Of a DNA stretch of 64,000 nucleotides, positions 42,702 through 51,295 are shown piece after piece. The translations under genes and the position numbers were made by a program. The notes below the pieces were generated by a model. It worked only from the letters and a program-made list of their open reading frames with translations. It ran no database searches and had not been told where the DNA came from. Every line of letters begins with the position of its first letter. Position 1 is the first letter of the stretch. Source of the stretch: Mycolicibacterium gilvum. GTDB taxonomy: Bacteria; Actinomycetota; Actinomycetes; Mycobacteriales; Mycobacteriaceae. The stretch spans positions 6,014,001-6,078,000 of the forward strand of contig NZ_UGQM01000001.1 of NCBI RefSeq assembly GCF_900454025.1, in the 5' to 3' direction.

Positions 42702-43844
42702 ATGCGCCGCAACATCTTTGACGAAATTCACGACGATTTCCGAGCCACCGCCCGGGAGTTCTTCGAACGCGAATGCGTGCCGAACATCGAGAAGTGGGAA
42801 CGCGACGGCAAAGTCAGCCGCGAAGCGTGGCTGGCCGCGGGCGAGCACGGTCTGATCGGCTGGGAGTTCGACGAGCGATATGGCGGCCTCGGCGTCAAGG
42901 ACTTCCGGTTCAACCAGATCATCTCCGAGGAGATGTTCGCCACCGGCTCGGTAGGCATCGGCCTCGGGGTGCAGAACGACATTCTGATGCCCTACCTGCA
43001 GAACCTCACCACCGACGAGCAGAAGGAGCGCTGGCTGCCCGGCTTCGTCAGAGGGGAACTGATCGGTTCCATCGCGATGTCCGAGCCCGCTGCCGGGTCG
43101 GACCTGGCCGGCATCAAGACCACGGCGCGCGACGAAGGTGACCACTGGGTGGTCAACGGTCAGAAGACATTCATCAGCAACGGTCTACTCTCCAAACTGG
43201 TGCTCACCGCTGTGAAGACCGATCCAACGGCGCGACACAAGGGCATCAGCCTGCTGATGATCGAGGACGGCATGGAGGGGTTCACCCGTGGCCGCAAGCT
43301 CGACAAGATCGGCCAGTACTCCGCCGACACTGCCGAGCTTTTCTTCGAGGACGTCAAGGTACCCAAGGAGAACCTGGTCGGAGAGCTGAACCGCGGCTTT
43401 TACCATCTGGTCTCCAACCTGCCCAGCGAGCGCGTCGGTGTGGCCTGTTACGCGCTGCCCGCCGCCCGCCGGGCGCTGGATCTGACCAAGGCGTATGCAC
43501 TGGAACGCACCGCGTTCGGACAGCCCATCGGAAAATTCCAGGTCAACCGCCACTTCCTCGCCGAGATGCAGACCAAGCTGGATGCCGCCCAGACCTATCT
43601 GGATCAATGCGTACTCTCGGTCAACGACGGCACCCTCTCCGATCAGGACGCCGCCGGTCTGAAGTGGTGGACCTCCGAGGTCCAATGGGAAATCATCGAC
43701 CGCTGCCTGCAGTTGCACGGCGGCTACGGCTACATCAACGAATACGAAGTGGCCCGGCTATGGCGGGATTCGCGAGTCCAGCGGCTCTATGCGGGCACCA
43801 CGGAAATCATGAAGGACCTCATGGGCCGGGCGATGGGATACTAG
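42702..43844 (+). CDS. acyl-CoA dehydrogenase (single-gene type)
   Basis: A 380-residue ACAD with all standard parts: ERYGGLGVKD, MSEPAAGSDLAGIKT, VVNGQKTFISNG, RTAFGQPIGKFQVNRH and LHGGYGYINEYEVARLW. The likely catalytic base is Glu243 in LPSERVGVA, as in isovaleryl/long-chain types; the YxGT position near the end has Ala instead of Glu. It would be a homotetramer acting on straight or branched acyl-CoA. It follows the ACAD pair by 9 bp in the same operon. Confidence 0.93.
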   Translation: MRRNIFDEIHDDFRATAREFFERECVPNIEKWERDGKVSREAWLAAGEHGLIGWEFDERYGGLGVKDFRFNQIISEEMFATGSVGIGLGVQNDILMPYLQNLTTDEQKERWLPGFVRGELIGSIAMSEPAAGSDLAGIKTTARDEGDHWVVNGQKTFISNGLLSKLVLTAVKTDPTARHKGISLLMIEDGMEGFTRGRKLDKIGQYSADTAELFFEDVKVPKENLVGELNRGFYHLVSNLPSERVGVACYALPAARRALDLTKAYALERTAFGQPIGKFQVNRHFLAEMQTKLDAAQTYLDQCVLSVNDGTLSDQDAAGLKWWTSEVQWEIIDRCLQLHGGYGYINEYEVARLWRDSRVQRLYAGTTEIMKDLMGRAMGY

Positions 43845-43954
43845 GCATGACCTTGGTCACTGGCGGGTCGTCAATGCGCGGCTCTACCCGGAGATTCGAT
43901 TAACCTGCCAAATAGTTAGTTGTTTTCTGGATTTATACCGTCGGGGAGGTTGTC

Positions 43955-44695
43955 ATGGAGGTCACCAGTCTTCGCGAACCGAAGATGGCCGATCGGGTGG
44001 CCACAGTGCTGCGCCGGATGTTCATCAGGGGTGAGATTCCCGAGGGCACCATGCTTCCGCCTGAATCGGAACTTATGGAACGCTTCGGGGTGTCGCGGCC
44101 CACATTGCGCGAGGCATTTCGGGTGCTCGAGTCCGAATCCCTCATCCAGGTACAGCGCGGGGTGCGTGGCGGAGCTCGCGTCACCCGTCCGCGGCGCGAA
44201 ACGCTGGCGCGCTATGCCGGCTTGATCCTGGAGTACGAGGGCGTCACCGTGAAGGACGTGTACGACGCCCGGGTGACACTCGAGGTTCCCATGGTCGAGC
44301 AGCTCGCCAAGGACCGCAATCCGAAGGTGATTGCCGAACTGGAGCAGATCGTGGATCGCGAGTCCCAATTGAAACCCGGCAGCGACGCGGTCGATCAGCT
44401 CACCGACTTCCACGCTGCGATGGCGCGGTTGTCCGGCAACAGCACACTGCAGATCGTGAGCGACATGTTGCATCACATCATCGAAAAGGCGAATCGCTCG
44501 CTGCAGCCCACTGCCGGTGCGCGCGCCGAGCAGGCGGTCCGCCGGTCGGCCAAGACTCACCGGATGGTGTTGGACATGATCAAGGCCGGCGACGCCGAGA
44601 ACGCCGGCGAGCTCTGGAAGCGGCACCTGCAGAAGGCAGAGGAGTTCGTGCTGTCCGGCTCCGAAATGTCCACTGTCGTCGATCTTCTCGAATGA
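43955..44695 (+). CDS. GntR/FadR-type regulator (FCD domain)
   Basis: A 246-residue regulator. Residues 12-75 are a GntR winged helix (PPESELMERFGVSRPTLREA, then the wing VQRGVRGGARV) and residues 85-230 a FCD-type all-helical ligand domain. FadR-group proteins often respond to acyl-CoA or organic acids. The promoter region has CCAAATAGTTAG (43908-43919). Its stop overlaps the start of a thioesterase-like gene (ATGA), an unusual coupling of regulator and enzyme. Confidence 0.9.
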   Translation: MEVTSLREPKMADRVATVLRRMFIRGEIPEGTMLPPESELMERFGVSRPTLREAFRVLESESLIQVQRGVRGGARVTRPRRETLARYAGLILEYEGVTVKDVYDARVTLEVPMVEQLAKDRNPKVIAELEQIVDRESQLKPGSDAVDQLTDFHAAMARLSGNSTLQIVSDMLHHIIEKANRSLQPTAGARAEQAVRRSAKTHRMVLDMIKAGDAENAGELWKRHLQKAEEFVLSGSEMSTVVDLLE

Positions 44696-45519
44696 GAAGC
44701 GTGGACGAACGGGTAAACGAGCACGATCTCGAGACGCCTGACTCGATTCAGGTTCGCTTCGACATCACCTACCTCGAAGCCGACCCCGCCGCCGCGACCG
44801 CGACGATGTCGATGCCGATGTGGCAGTACCGAAATCCGTTCACCGGGGCGCCATCGTTGGGGCCTTTGGCGATCTTGGTCGACGCAGCTGCCGGAATCGT
44901 CAACCACTACCGTCGGCGGCCCGGCCAGTGGACGGTGTCCAGCGAGTTGTCGATAGACCTCAGCCTCGGCGACGTCCGGGACCTGGATGGTCCCGTGCTG
45001 GCCACCGCCCATGCGTTCGGACCGTTGGGTGCCACGTCGCTGGGGATCTGCACACTGACCTACGACGGGGTTGTTATCGGCGGCGGCACGGTGCGCTCAT
45101 TCTTCATCGACGCGGATGTCGGTGTCTCCAAGTGGCCGGCGGAAACCCTGGATCTGTCGCCCCAGACGTCGATTGCAGACCGGATGGCAGTTCACGTTGG
45201 GCCGGAGGCCGATGGCCATGTCCTGGTGCAACGTATCGACCCGAATTTGAACAATGACATCGATATCGTGCACGGCGGGGTAGCGGCGGCCGGCCTGGAG
45301 TTCGCGGCGTCGGCGGCGATCAACCACGGTCTACCCGACGCCCCTTTGCGGACCGCTTCGCTCCGGGTCAACTTTCTGCGGCCCTTCTTCGCCGGAGCGA
45401 ACTCTCGCTACGAGGGCACACCGATGCGCGTTGGCCGCAACTCCGCAGTGGGCGACGCGAATGCCATCGGCGACGACGGCAAGGTCGCGCTCACCGCGCG
45501 CCTGACCGCCTACCGCTGA
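44692..45519 (+). CDS. double hot-dog acyl-CoA thioesterase-like protein
   Basis: A 275-residue protein with two hot-dog modules. The first half has NPFTGAPSLGPLAILVDAAA and the second has DIDIVHGGVAAAGLEFAASA followed by LRTASLRVNFLRPFF. The PaaI-type HGG motif in the second module suggests thioesterase activity; the first module lacks it. Hydrolysis of an acyl-CoA intermediate could produce or remove the ligand of the coupled GntR regulator, which is inference from the overlap. Confidence 0.8.
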   Translation: MRSVDERVNEHDLETPDSIQVRFDITYLEADPAAATATMSMPMWQYRNPFTGAPSLGPLAILVDAAAGIVNHYRRRPGQWTVSSELSIDLSLGDVRDLDGPVLATAHAFGPLGATSLGICTLTYDGVVIGGGTVRSFFIDADVGVSKWPAETLDLSPQTSIADRMAVHVGPEADGHVLVQRIDPNLNNDIDIVHGGVAAAGLEFAASAAINHGLPDAPLRTASLRVNFLRPFFAGANSRYEGTPMRVGRNSAVGDANAIGDDGKVALTARLTAYR

Positions 45520-45737
45520 GCACCGCGTCAATTCTGCCCGCCTCGTCGACGGCCCGCAGGCAGACGGTGCAGAACGCAAATGGCGCGTCGCCCGCGTGGA
45601 CCCATTGGGAGTGATGAGTCACATCCGAAGTCGAAGAACACGTTCCGGCGTCAACGCGGTATTAGGCGTGACCGGAGTGCGCGTCGCTAGGCGCAACCGC
45701 CGGGACAGGGGTTTCCTGGTGGCCCCGGCTCGGGAAC

Positions 45738-45962
45738 CTACTCACCGATGGGCAGTTGCGGAACGGGTTGGCCGTTGATGACACCCGTTTCCTGAGTGAG
45801 GTCGATGTTGTGGTCGAGATCAGGCGCCATCGGCACAAATCTGCACAGGAATGTGACTGCGAGTTGACATGGGTCAGCCGCTGGATCGGCGGCAGCAGGC
45901 GCGGCAATGCCGAGTGCCGCCGGAGCAAGGCCCATGGCGACGATGGCAGCCCGCAACTTCAT
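45738..45962 (-). CDS. small secreted mycobacterial protein (74 residues)
   Basis: Starts at the ATG at 45962, 5 bp after the hydratase stop, with GTGAGGG upstream. Residues 1-26 are a signal peptide (MKLRAAIVAMGLAPAALGIA, cleavage likely after PAAA). The mature part has Cys32 and Cys40 and the motif FVPMAPDLDHNIDLTQ, seen in small secreted proteins of mycobacteria. Function unknown. The open frame extends upstream only as an overlap with the hydratase gene. Confidence 0.75.
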   Translation of the reverse strand: MKLRAAIVAMGLAPAALGIAAPAAADPAADPCQLAVTFLCRFVPMAPDLDHNIDLTQETGVINGQPVPQLPIGE

Positions 45963-45967
45963 GGCCC

Positions 45968-46777
45968 TCACTTCTTGGAGCGTGCGCGGAAGGCCGCCAC
46001 CCGTTCCTTGAACTCGGGTGTCGAGAACGAGGTCAACTCTTCTGCGAGCGCGTACTCCAACACACCCTGCGCAGCGCGGGCCAGGTGCATGTTGAGCGCC
46101 ACCTTCGATGACCGAAGCGCCTGCGGGGGCAACGCAGCGAACCGCTCGCCCAGTGCCAATGCTTCGTCGAGCACGGCGTCGTCGGGGACGACCTTGGTGA
46201 CCAGGTTCAGCTTCTCCGCAATGGATGCGGTGATCCGATCGCCCAGCAGGACGTACTCCTTGGCCTTCATCATGCCGATCAGCAGAGGAAGCATCGCCGC
46301 GCCACCGTCGCCCGCCGTGAGCCCGACCGCGACGTGTGGGTCGGCCAGGTAGCTGTTCTCCCCCATCACCAACAGGTCGCTCAGGAGGGCGATCGAGCAA
46401 CCCAGGCCTACAGCGGGTCCGTTGACCGCGGACACCAGTGGTTTGGGGAAGTTGATGACCTCGAGAAAAACCGTTCGGGCCTCGTGGATTTGGAACGTAC
46501 GCGCCACCTCGTCCTCGATCAGGCGACCGAACATCACCATGTCACCGCCTGCCGAGAAGGCCTTGCCCACCCCGGTGGTCACGACGGCTTTCACATCGGT
46601 GTCGGCGTCGAGCACCTTCCAGATGGTGGCGAACGCGTGATGCACCTCTTCGGTGACGGCGTTGAGCGCTTCGGGGCGGTTGATGCTGACAACGTGGACA
46701 TTGCCGCGCTTCTCCACCAACAACCAGGGGGCGAACTGCTCGTAGCCGGCCAGGGTAGCGATCTCTGAAGTCGTCAT
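45968..46777 (-). CDS. enoyl-CoA hydratase/isomerase family protein
   Basis: A 269-residue crotonase-fold protein. The oxyanion-hole segments are GKAFSAGGDMVM (about residue 72) and NGPAVGLGCSIAL (about 118). Of the two acid residues of classical hydratases, the second is kept as Glu in KAKEYVLLGDRI, but the first, in PEIxLG, is His (DPHVAVGLTAGDGG). It may therefore be a hydratase variant, an isomerase or a C-C hydrolase. It is cotranscribed with the thiolase and the DUF35 fusion gene. Confidence 0.87.
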   Translation of the reverse strand: MTTSEIATLAGYEQFAPWLLVEKRGNVHVVSINRPEALNAVTEEVHHAFATIWKVLDADTDVKAVVTTGVGKAFSAGGDMVMFGRLIEDEVARTFQIHEARTVFLEVINFPKPLVSAVNGPAVGLGCSIALLSDLLVMGENSYLADPHVAVGLTAGDGGAAMLPLLIGMMKAKEYVLLGDRITASIAEKLNLVTKVVPDDAVLDEALALGERFAALPPQALRSSKVALNMHLARAAQGVLEYALAEELTSFSTPEFKERVAAFRARSKK

Positions 46778-46788
46778 GTGATGTCCCG

Positions 46789-47949
46789 TCAGTTCTTGTC
46801 GATGGAAAGGATGGTGACCGCCGACACCGCGGTCGGCCCACCGATGTTGTGTGCCAAGGCTACTCGCGCCCCGTCGACTTGGTTCTCGGCCTCACCGCGA
46901 AGTTGATTGAACAGTTCGTAGCACTGTGCCACGCCTGTGGCACCCGGGGGGTGCCCCTTGGCCTTCAATCCCCCACTCGGGTTGACTGGCATCGAGCCAC
47001 CGACGTAGTGCTCGCGGCCCTCGACGAGCTTGTAAGCCTCGTACCTGTTGGCGAACCCGAGATCCTCATAGCTGATCAACTCAACTCCGGTGAAGCAGTC
47101 GTGCACCTCCGCGACGTCGATGTCGCGGGGTGTCACACCGGCCATCTTCATGGCAGCCTTGGCTGCCCGCACCGTCGGCGGGAAGCTGGTCATGTCGTTC
47201 TTGTGCTGGTGCATCACCCTGTCCATACCGAGCCCGACACCACGCACCCACACCGGTCGATCGGTATAGCGGTCCACGACGTCCTCGGCAGCCAGGATGA
47301 CGGCGGCAGCGCCGTCACTCTGAGGTGTGCAGTCGTAGAGTCCGAACGGCTCCACCACGATCGGCGCCGCCAGCGCCTGCTCCACGGTGATCTCGTAACG
47401 CAGTTGGGCTTTGGGATTCTTCAGCGCGTGGAAATGGTTCTTCACCGCCACCATGGCCATATGCTCCTTGGTGGCCGGTGACTCGTGCAGATACCGCATC
47501 ACGTGCAGCGCGAAGTTCGCCGGCGCGACGAGCCCGAGCGGATAGTCCCATGCGTTGTCGCGGGTCATCGCCGCCCAGTCCCAGAACGTGGTGTTCGAGG
47601 CGGTTTCACGAACTTTGTCCGCTCCGACGACGAGCACCACGTCGTACATGCCCGACGCGATCGCCATCGTTCCATTGCGAATTGCGTCATTGCCTGTGGC
47701 GCAGGCATTTTCGATTCGGGTGACCGGGATGTCAGTGAGATCGAGGGTGTCGGCGAGGATCCCCGACGGAAAGCCGTCAGTGGTGGACAGCTCGCCGAAC
47801 CAAGCCGCCTCGATGTCTGCCTTCTCGATGCCCTTGTCCACCCCGGAGACGGCTTCGGCGTATGCCATCGGCACCAGGTCCTTGATGCCGAGTTCGAAGT
47901 GTTCGGCGAAGGGCGTCATCCCCGCGCCGACGATCGCGACGTTTCTCAT
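46789..47949 (-). CDS. SCP-x-type thiolase
   Basis: A 386-residue thiolase with Cys83 in NACATGNDAI and the C-terminal NPSGGLKAKGHPPGATG, so both the nucleophile and the catalytic His loop are intact, unlike the relatives at 6947 and 23934. The second catalytic Cys is replaced: the C-terminal CxG region reads HNIGGPTAVS, as in SCP-x enzymes. It starts inside the end of the DUF35-fusion gene (ATGA overlap), so the two proteins are expected to form a complex. Confidence 0.9.
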   Translation of the reverse strand: MRNVAIVGAGMTPFAEHFELGIKDLVPMAYAEAVSGVDKGIEKADIEAAWFGELSTTDGFPSGILADTLDLTDIPVTRIENACATGNDAIRNGTMAIASGMYDVVLVVGADKVRETASNTTFWDWAAMTRDNAWDYPLGLVAPANFALHVMRYLHESPATKEHMAMVAVKNHFHALKNPKAQLRYEITVEQALAAPIVVEPFGLYDCTPQSDGAAAVILAAEDVVDRYTDRPVWVRGVGLGMDRVMHQHKNDMTSFPPTVRAAKAAMKMAGVTPRDIDVAEVHDCFTGVELISYEDLGFANRYEAYKLVEGREHYVGGSMPVNPSGGLKAKGHPPGATGVAQCYELFNQLRGEAENQVDGARVALAHNIGGPTAVSAVTILSIDKN

Positions 47950-49166
47950 GCGTGCGCTCCTTTCAAGGTGCGCCCCGGCCAGAACATGTAGCCGTAGTCG
48001 GGGATGCCGGCACGAACGGCGATTCTGCGCAGGACGATCGATCCTGGTTGCCCGATCGTCGCCTCGCCCGCGGGTACGCCGGTCACCTTGAGGAGCACCC
48101 GGACCGGACTGTCGTCGAGCTGTACCACCGCCAGCGAGTACGGGCTGGGCAGGTCGGGGACTGGGATGCGCACCGTGGTGTGCGTGTACACCGTGCCCGT
48201 GCGCGGCAAAGACTCGAGCCGGTACTCGGTGGCCAGGTGTCCGGAGTTGTCCACCCTCAGCCGCGGCGGAAACTGCGGCGCGGCGTCGATGCCAGGCCGC
48301 TCGTCGAAAACCGCTGCTTCCCAGCGGATTTTCGGTTCGAAGGCCCGCGCGTAGGCGGGCATCGAGATCGGGATGCCGATGCCTTCGGCGGTGCGGGTCT
48401 TCGGCAACTCCTGTGCTGGGTACTCGTCCCTCGAGAGCCGCGGTGGCTCATCCCCGAGTACGAGCTCAGCCGCGCTGATGCTGGACTGTTCGACGGCGAG
48501 CACCAACCCTCCCGCGCCGGACTCGATCGCGGCGGCGAGGACACGCACGACGGCCGCTGCGGAGACGCTCGTCTCACCGACGGCCGCCGACGTATCGAAG
48601 CCGCTCTTGAGTTGCGCCAGCGGCACCCCTGCCACCGCGGCGAGCACGGGCGTTCCGGTGAGGCCGAGGCGGTCGAGCGTCGAGCGCAATCCGACCTCCC
48701 GTTGCAGCCTGGGATCGGGGTACGCGTGCCGGGTACCGTCCTCGCCACGTGCCATCAACGGCAGGCTGCGGGTCTGACGCGCGATCGGGTTGACGGCGAC
48801 ACCACCGCCGCCGGTCAGGACCGCACCCGCACCCGCGGTTGCGTCGTTGTCGTCGGCGGCGACCACCAGGGTGCCCTCTGGGGCACCGACGATCTGATCC
48901 AGGACGGCGGGCGCGCAGCCGAGAACCTCGGTGACGGGCGTCGCGGCCGGCAGCGACAGCGCGGCCAGCAGCACCGCGCCGTTACCCCCTTCGAGGAGGG
49001 GGAAGTCGCGCGACACCAGCACCACGCGTTTCGCGGTCGCGTCGGGATCGGCGGCGCGTCCCGCGGCGACCGCCATGGTCAGCGCGTCCTCATCGGGCCC
49101 TTTCACCCGTCGATCCCGCACGGTCCACGGCGGCAGATAGGTGCCGATGGAGTCGATCTGAGTCAT
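47946..49166 (-). CDS. HMG-CoA-synthase-like/thiolase-fold domain fused to a DUF35 OB-fold domain
   Basis: A 406-residue two-domain protein. Residues 1-290 look like a shortened ketoacyl-synthase/HMG-CoA-synthase-like fold: it opens IDSIGTYLPPWTV, has Cys84 in VLGCAPAVLDQI at the usual nucleophile position, and KSGFDTSAAVG in the middle. Residues 295-400 form a DUF35 OB barrel (FPPRLRVDNSGHLATEYRLE, TGTVYTHTTVRIPVP). No zinc ribbon lies between. The overlap with the thiolase suggests the DUF35 part docks onto that enzyme. Confidence 0.8.
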   Translation of the reverse strand: MTQIDSIGTYLPPWTVRDRRVKGPDEDALTMAVAAGRAADPDATAKRVVLVSRDFPLLEGGNGAVLLAALSLPAATPVTEVLGCAPAVLDQIVGAPEGTLVVAADDNDATAGAGAVLTGGGGVAVNPIARQTRSLPLMARGEDGTRHAYPDPRLQREVGLRSTLDRLGLTGTPVLAAVAGVPLAQLKSGFDTSAAVGETSVSAAAVVRVLAAAIESGAGGLVLAVEQSSISAAELVLGDEPPRLSRDEYPAQELPKTRTAEGIGIPISMPAYARAFEPKIRWEAAVFDERPGIDAAPQFPPRLRVDNSGHLATEYRLESLPRTGTVYTHTTVRIPVPDLPSPYSLAVVQLDDSPVRVLLKVTGVPAGEATIGQPGSIVLRRIAVRAGIPDYGYMFWPGRTLKGAHA

Positions 49167-49212
49167 CGAGCCTCGTTTTGGTCATGGGCGTGTGACGCCG
49201 CTCAACTAATGC

Positions 49213-49228
49213 GCTATATAGTTATAGC
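49213..49228. promoter_or_regulatory. operator-like palindrome GCTATA-TAGT-TATAGC (copy 2)
   Basis: A perfect 6-base inverted repeat around TAGT, placed 46 bp from the DUF35-fusion start and 44 bp from the SDR start. Fourteen bases are identical to 23846-23859. Confidence 0.7.
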
Positions 49229-49272
49229 ATTCAAGCGCGCAGCCGAGCGAAAGCGGAAGGGTCAACCACACT

Positions 49273-50136
49273 GTGAACAGTCCGGATCCCCGAACCCTGC
49301 GGGATCGCGTCGTCGTGGTGACCGGCGCCAGCCGCGGCATCGGCGCCGCTATCGCTGTCCGAGCGGCCCGAGACGGCGCGGCCGTTGCGCTGCTGGCCAA
49401 GACCGAAACCCCCAACCCCAAGATCGGGGGCACCCTCGCAGAGACGGCGGACGCCGTGCAACGTGCGGGCGGTCGGGCTCTGTCGGTGGCGTGTGACGTG
49501 CGTGACGCGGACGCGGTGGCGGCGGCGATCGCCTCGGCTGCCGACACGTTCGGCGGCATCGATGTCGTGATCAACAACGCGGGCGCGCTCGATCTGCGGT
49601 CGACCGAGACGTTGCCGCCGAAGAACCTGCGCCGACTTCTGGGGGTCAATGTCGAGGGCCCGTACGCGGTTGTGCACGCCGCGCTGTCCCACCTCCGCAG
49701 GTCGGCGAATGCGCACATCGTCAACGTCGCTCCCCCACTGGACATGAACCCCAGGTGGGTGGGTGCCCACGTCGGCCACACCGTCGGCAAGTACGCCGAA
49801 AGCCTGCTCACCCTCGGCTGGGCCGAGGAATTCGCCTCTGTGCCCATCGCCGTGAATTCGGTGTGGCCGGCCACCACCGTCGCCAGCACGGGGATGGTGG
49901 TCGCGATGGGCGAGGCCGTCGTGCGCGCGCAGGCCCGCAGCCCGCAGATCATGGCCGATGCGGTGCACGCCCTGGTTACCCGGCCCGCAGCGGCCTGCAC
50001 TGGCCACTTCTACACCGACGAGGGCATCCTGCGCGAGGAGGGCGTCCACGATTTGTCGGAATACCGACTGGCCGCAAGCGAAGAGGACCTGACGCCCAAC
50101 TTCTACCTTCCGTCAGCCACGTTGCCGACCATCTAG
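49273..50136 (+). CDS. HSDL2-like short-chain dehydrogenase lacking the usual Ser and Tyr
   Basis: A 287-residue SDR of the HSDL2 type. The cofactor motif TGASRGIG (17-24) and NNAG are normal, as is Lys173. In the active site the Ser of NISPPL is Ala153 (NVAPPLDMNPRW) and the catalytic Tyr of CAYTxxKY is His169 (HVGHTVGKYAES), so standard SDR chemistry is doubtful. The GTG at 49273 begins the plus-strand operon with ACAD subunits and another SDR. Confidence 0.85.
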   Translation: MNSPDPRTLRDRVVVVTGASRGIGAAIAVRAARDGAAVALLAKTETPNPKIGGTLAETADAVQRAGGRALSVACDVRDADAVAAAIASAADTFGGIDVVINNAGALDLRSTETLPPKNLRRLLGVNVEGPYAVVHAALSHLRRSANAHIVNVAPPLDMNPRWVGAHVGHTVGKYAESLLTLGWAEEFASVPIAVNSVWPATTVASTGMVVAMGEAVVRAQARSPQIMADAVHALVTRPAAACTGHFYTDEGILREEGVHDLSEYRLAASEEDLTPNFYLPSATLPTI

Positions 50137-50146
50137 GAGACATCGC

Positions 50147-51295
50147 TTGAATGGGTTCGATGCGTTGACGGCCCGTGAGCCCGAATTCGCCAAGCTGCGC
50201 TTCGCCGTGCGGGACTTCCTGCGGTCCGACCGAGCCGAGTTCGGTTGGCGACCCGGTGTCGATTCATGGCTGGCCGGCTGGGACGAGGCATTCTCGGCGC
50301 GGCTGGGGGATGCCGGATTCGTCGGACTGACCATCCCCAAGCGATACGGCGGCCACGAACTCGGGCATCTGCACCGCTACGTGGTGGCCGAAGAACTCAT
50401 CGCAGCGGGTGCGCCCGTCGCAGCGCATTGGACGGCCGACCGACAGGTCGCGCCGGGCCTGCTGAGCCACGGCACAGAAGAGCAGCGTGAACGGCTATTG
50501 CCCCAGATCGCGGCGGGCCGGTTCTACTCATCGATCGGCATGAGCGAGCACGGCGCGGGATCTGATCTAGCGGCCGTATCGACCAAGGCGACACGGGCCG
50601 ACGGCGGCTGGCTGCTGTCCGGCACGAAGGTGTGGACCAGCGGGGCACACCACGCGCATCAGGTAGTCGTCCTGGCACGCACAAGTCCGCCGGATCCTCA
50701 ACATCGACACGCAGGGTTCAGCCAGTTCCTCGTGCCCTGCGATGCCGACGGGGTGCGCGTGGAACCGGTCCTGCTGATGTCTGGTGCTCATCACTTCAAC
50801 GAGGTGATCTTGGATTCGGTCTTCGTTTCCGACGCGGATGTCCTCGGCGAGATCGGCAACGGGTGGCACCAGGTCACATCCGAGTTGTCGTTCGAACGCA
50901 GCGGGCCCGAACGCATCCTGTCCACCGGACCGCTACTGCTTGCCGCGATCCGCGCGCTCAGCTCCGGTCTCGAGGCAGACGATCGCACGGCGGGCGAAAT
51001 CGGACATCTGATGGCGCAACTGATCTCGCTGCGGCAGCTGTCATTGTCGGTGGCCCGCACCCTCACCGAGGGCGGCGATGCAGCGAATCAGGCGGCACTG
51101 GTCAAGGACCTCGGCACCCGCTTCGAAACCGAGTCGGTCGAGTTGGCCGCCGACCTACTGGAGGACTCACCGCCGAACCAGGAGCTGGAGGCGATGCTGA
51201 ACACCGCTTGGCTGCACAAGCCCATGTTCACCCTGCGCGGCGGCACCAACGAGGTGCTGCGCGGCGTGGTTGCTCGAGGAATGGGGTTGCGGTGA
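50147..51295 (+). CDS. acyl-CoA dehydrogenase alpha-type subunit
   Basis: A 382-residue ACAD with IPKRYGGHELG, the FAD loop MSEHGAGSDLAAVST (His for Pro), LLSGTKVWTSG and C-terminal TLRGGTNEVLRGVVARGMGL. The start is a TTG at 50147 with TAGGAGA before it, 10 bp after the SDR stop. The stop overlaps the GTG of the beta-type subunit gene. Expected to form a heterotetrameric dehydrogenase. Confidence 0.87.
   Translation: MNGFDALTAREPEFAKLRFAVRDFLRSDRAEFGWRPGVDSWLAGWDEAFSARLGDAGFVGLTIPKRYGGHELGHLHRYVVAEELIAAGAPVAAHWTADRQVAPGLLSHGTEEQRERLLPQIAAGRFYSSIGMSEHGAGSDLAAVSTKATRADGGWLLSGTKVWTSGAHHAHQVVVLARTSPPDPQHRHAGFSQFLVPCDADGVRVEPVLLMSGAHHFNEVILDSVFVSDADVLGEIGNGWHQVTSELSFERSGPERILSTGPLLLAAIRALSSGLEADDRTAGEIGHLMAQLISLRQLSLSVARTLTEGGDAANQAALVKDLGTRFETESVELAADLLEDSPPNQELEAMLNTAWLHKPMFTLRGGTNEVLRGVVARGMGLR

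Noticed and set aside
47952..49496. 514-codon open frame on the plus strand
   Set aside because: Antisense to the synthase-like/DUF35 fusion gene, and it would also run through the palindrome and the start of the SDR.
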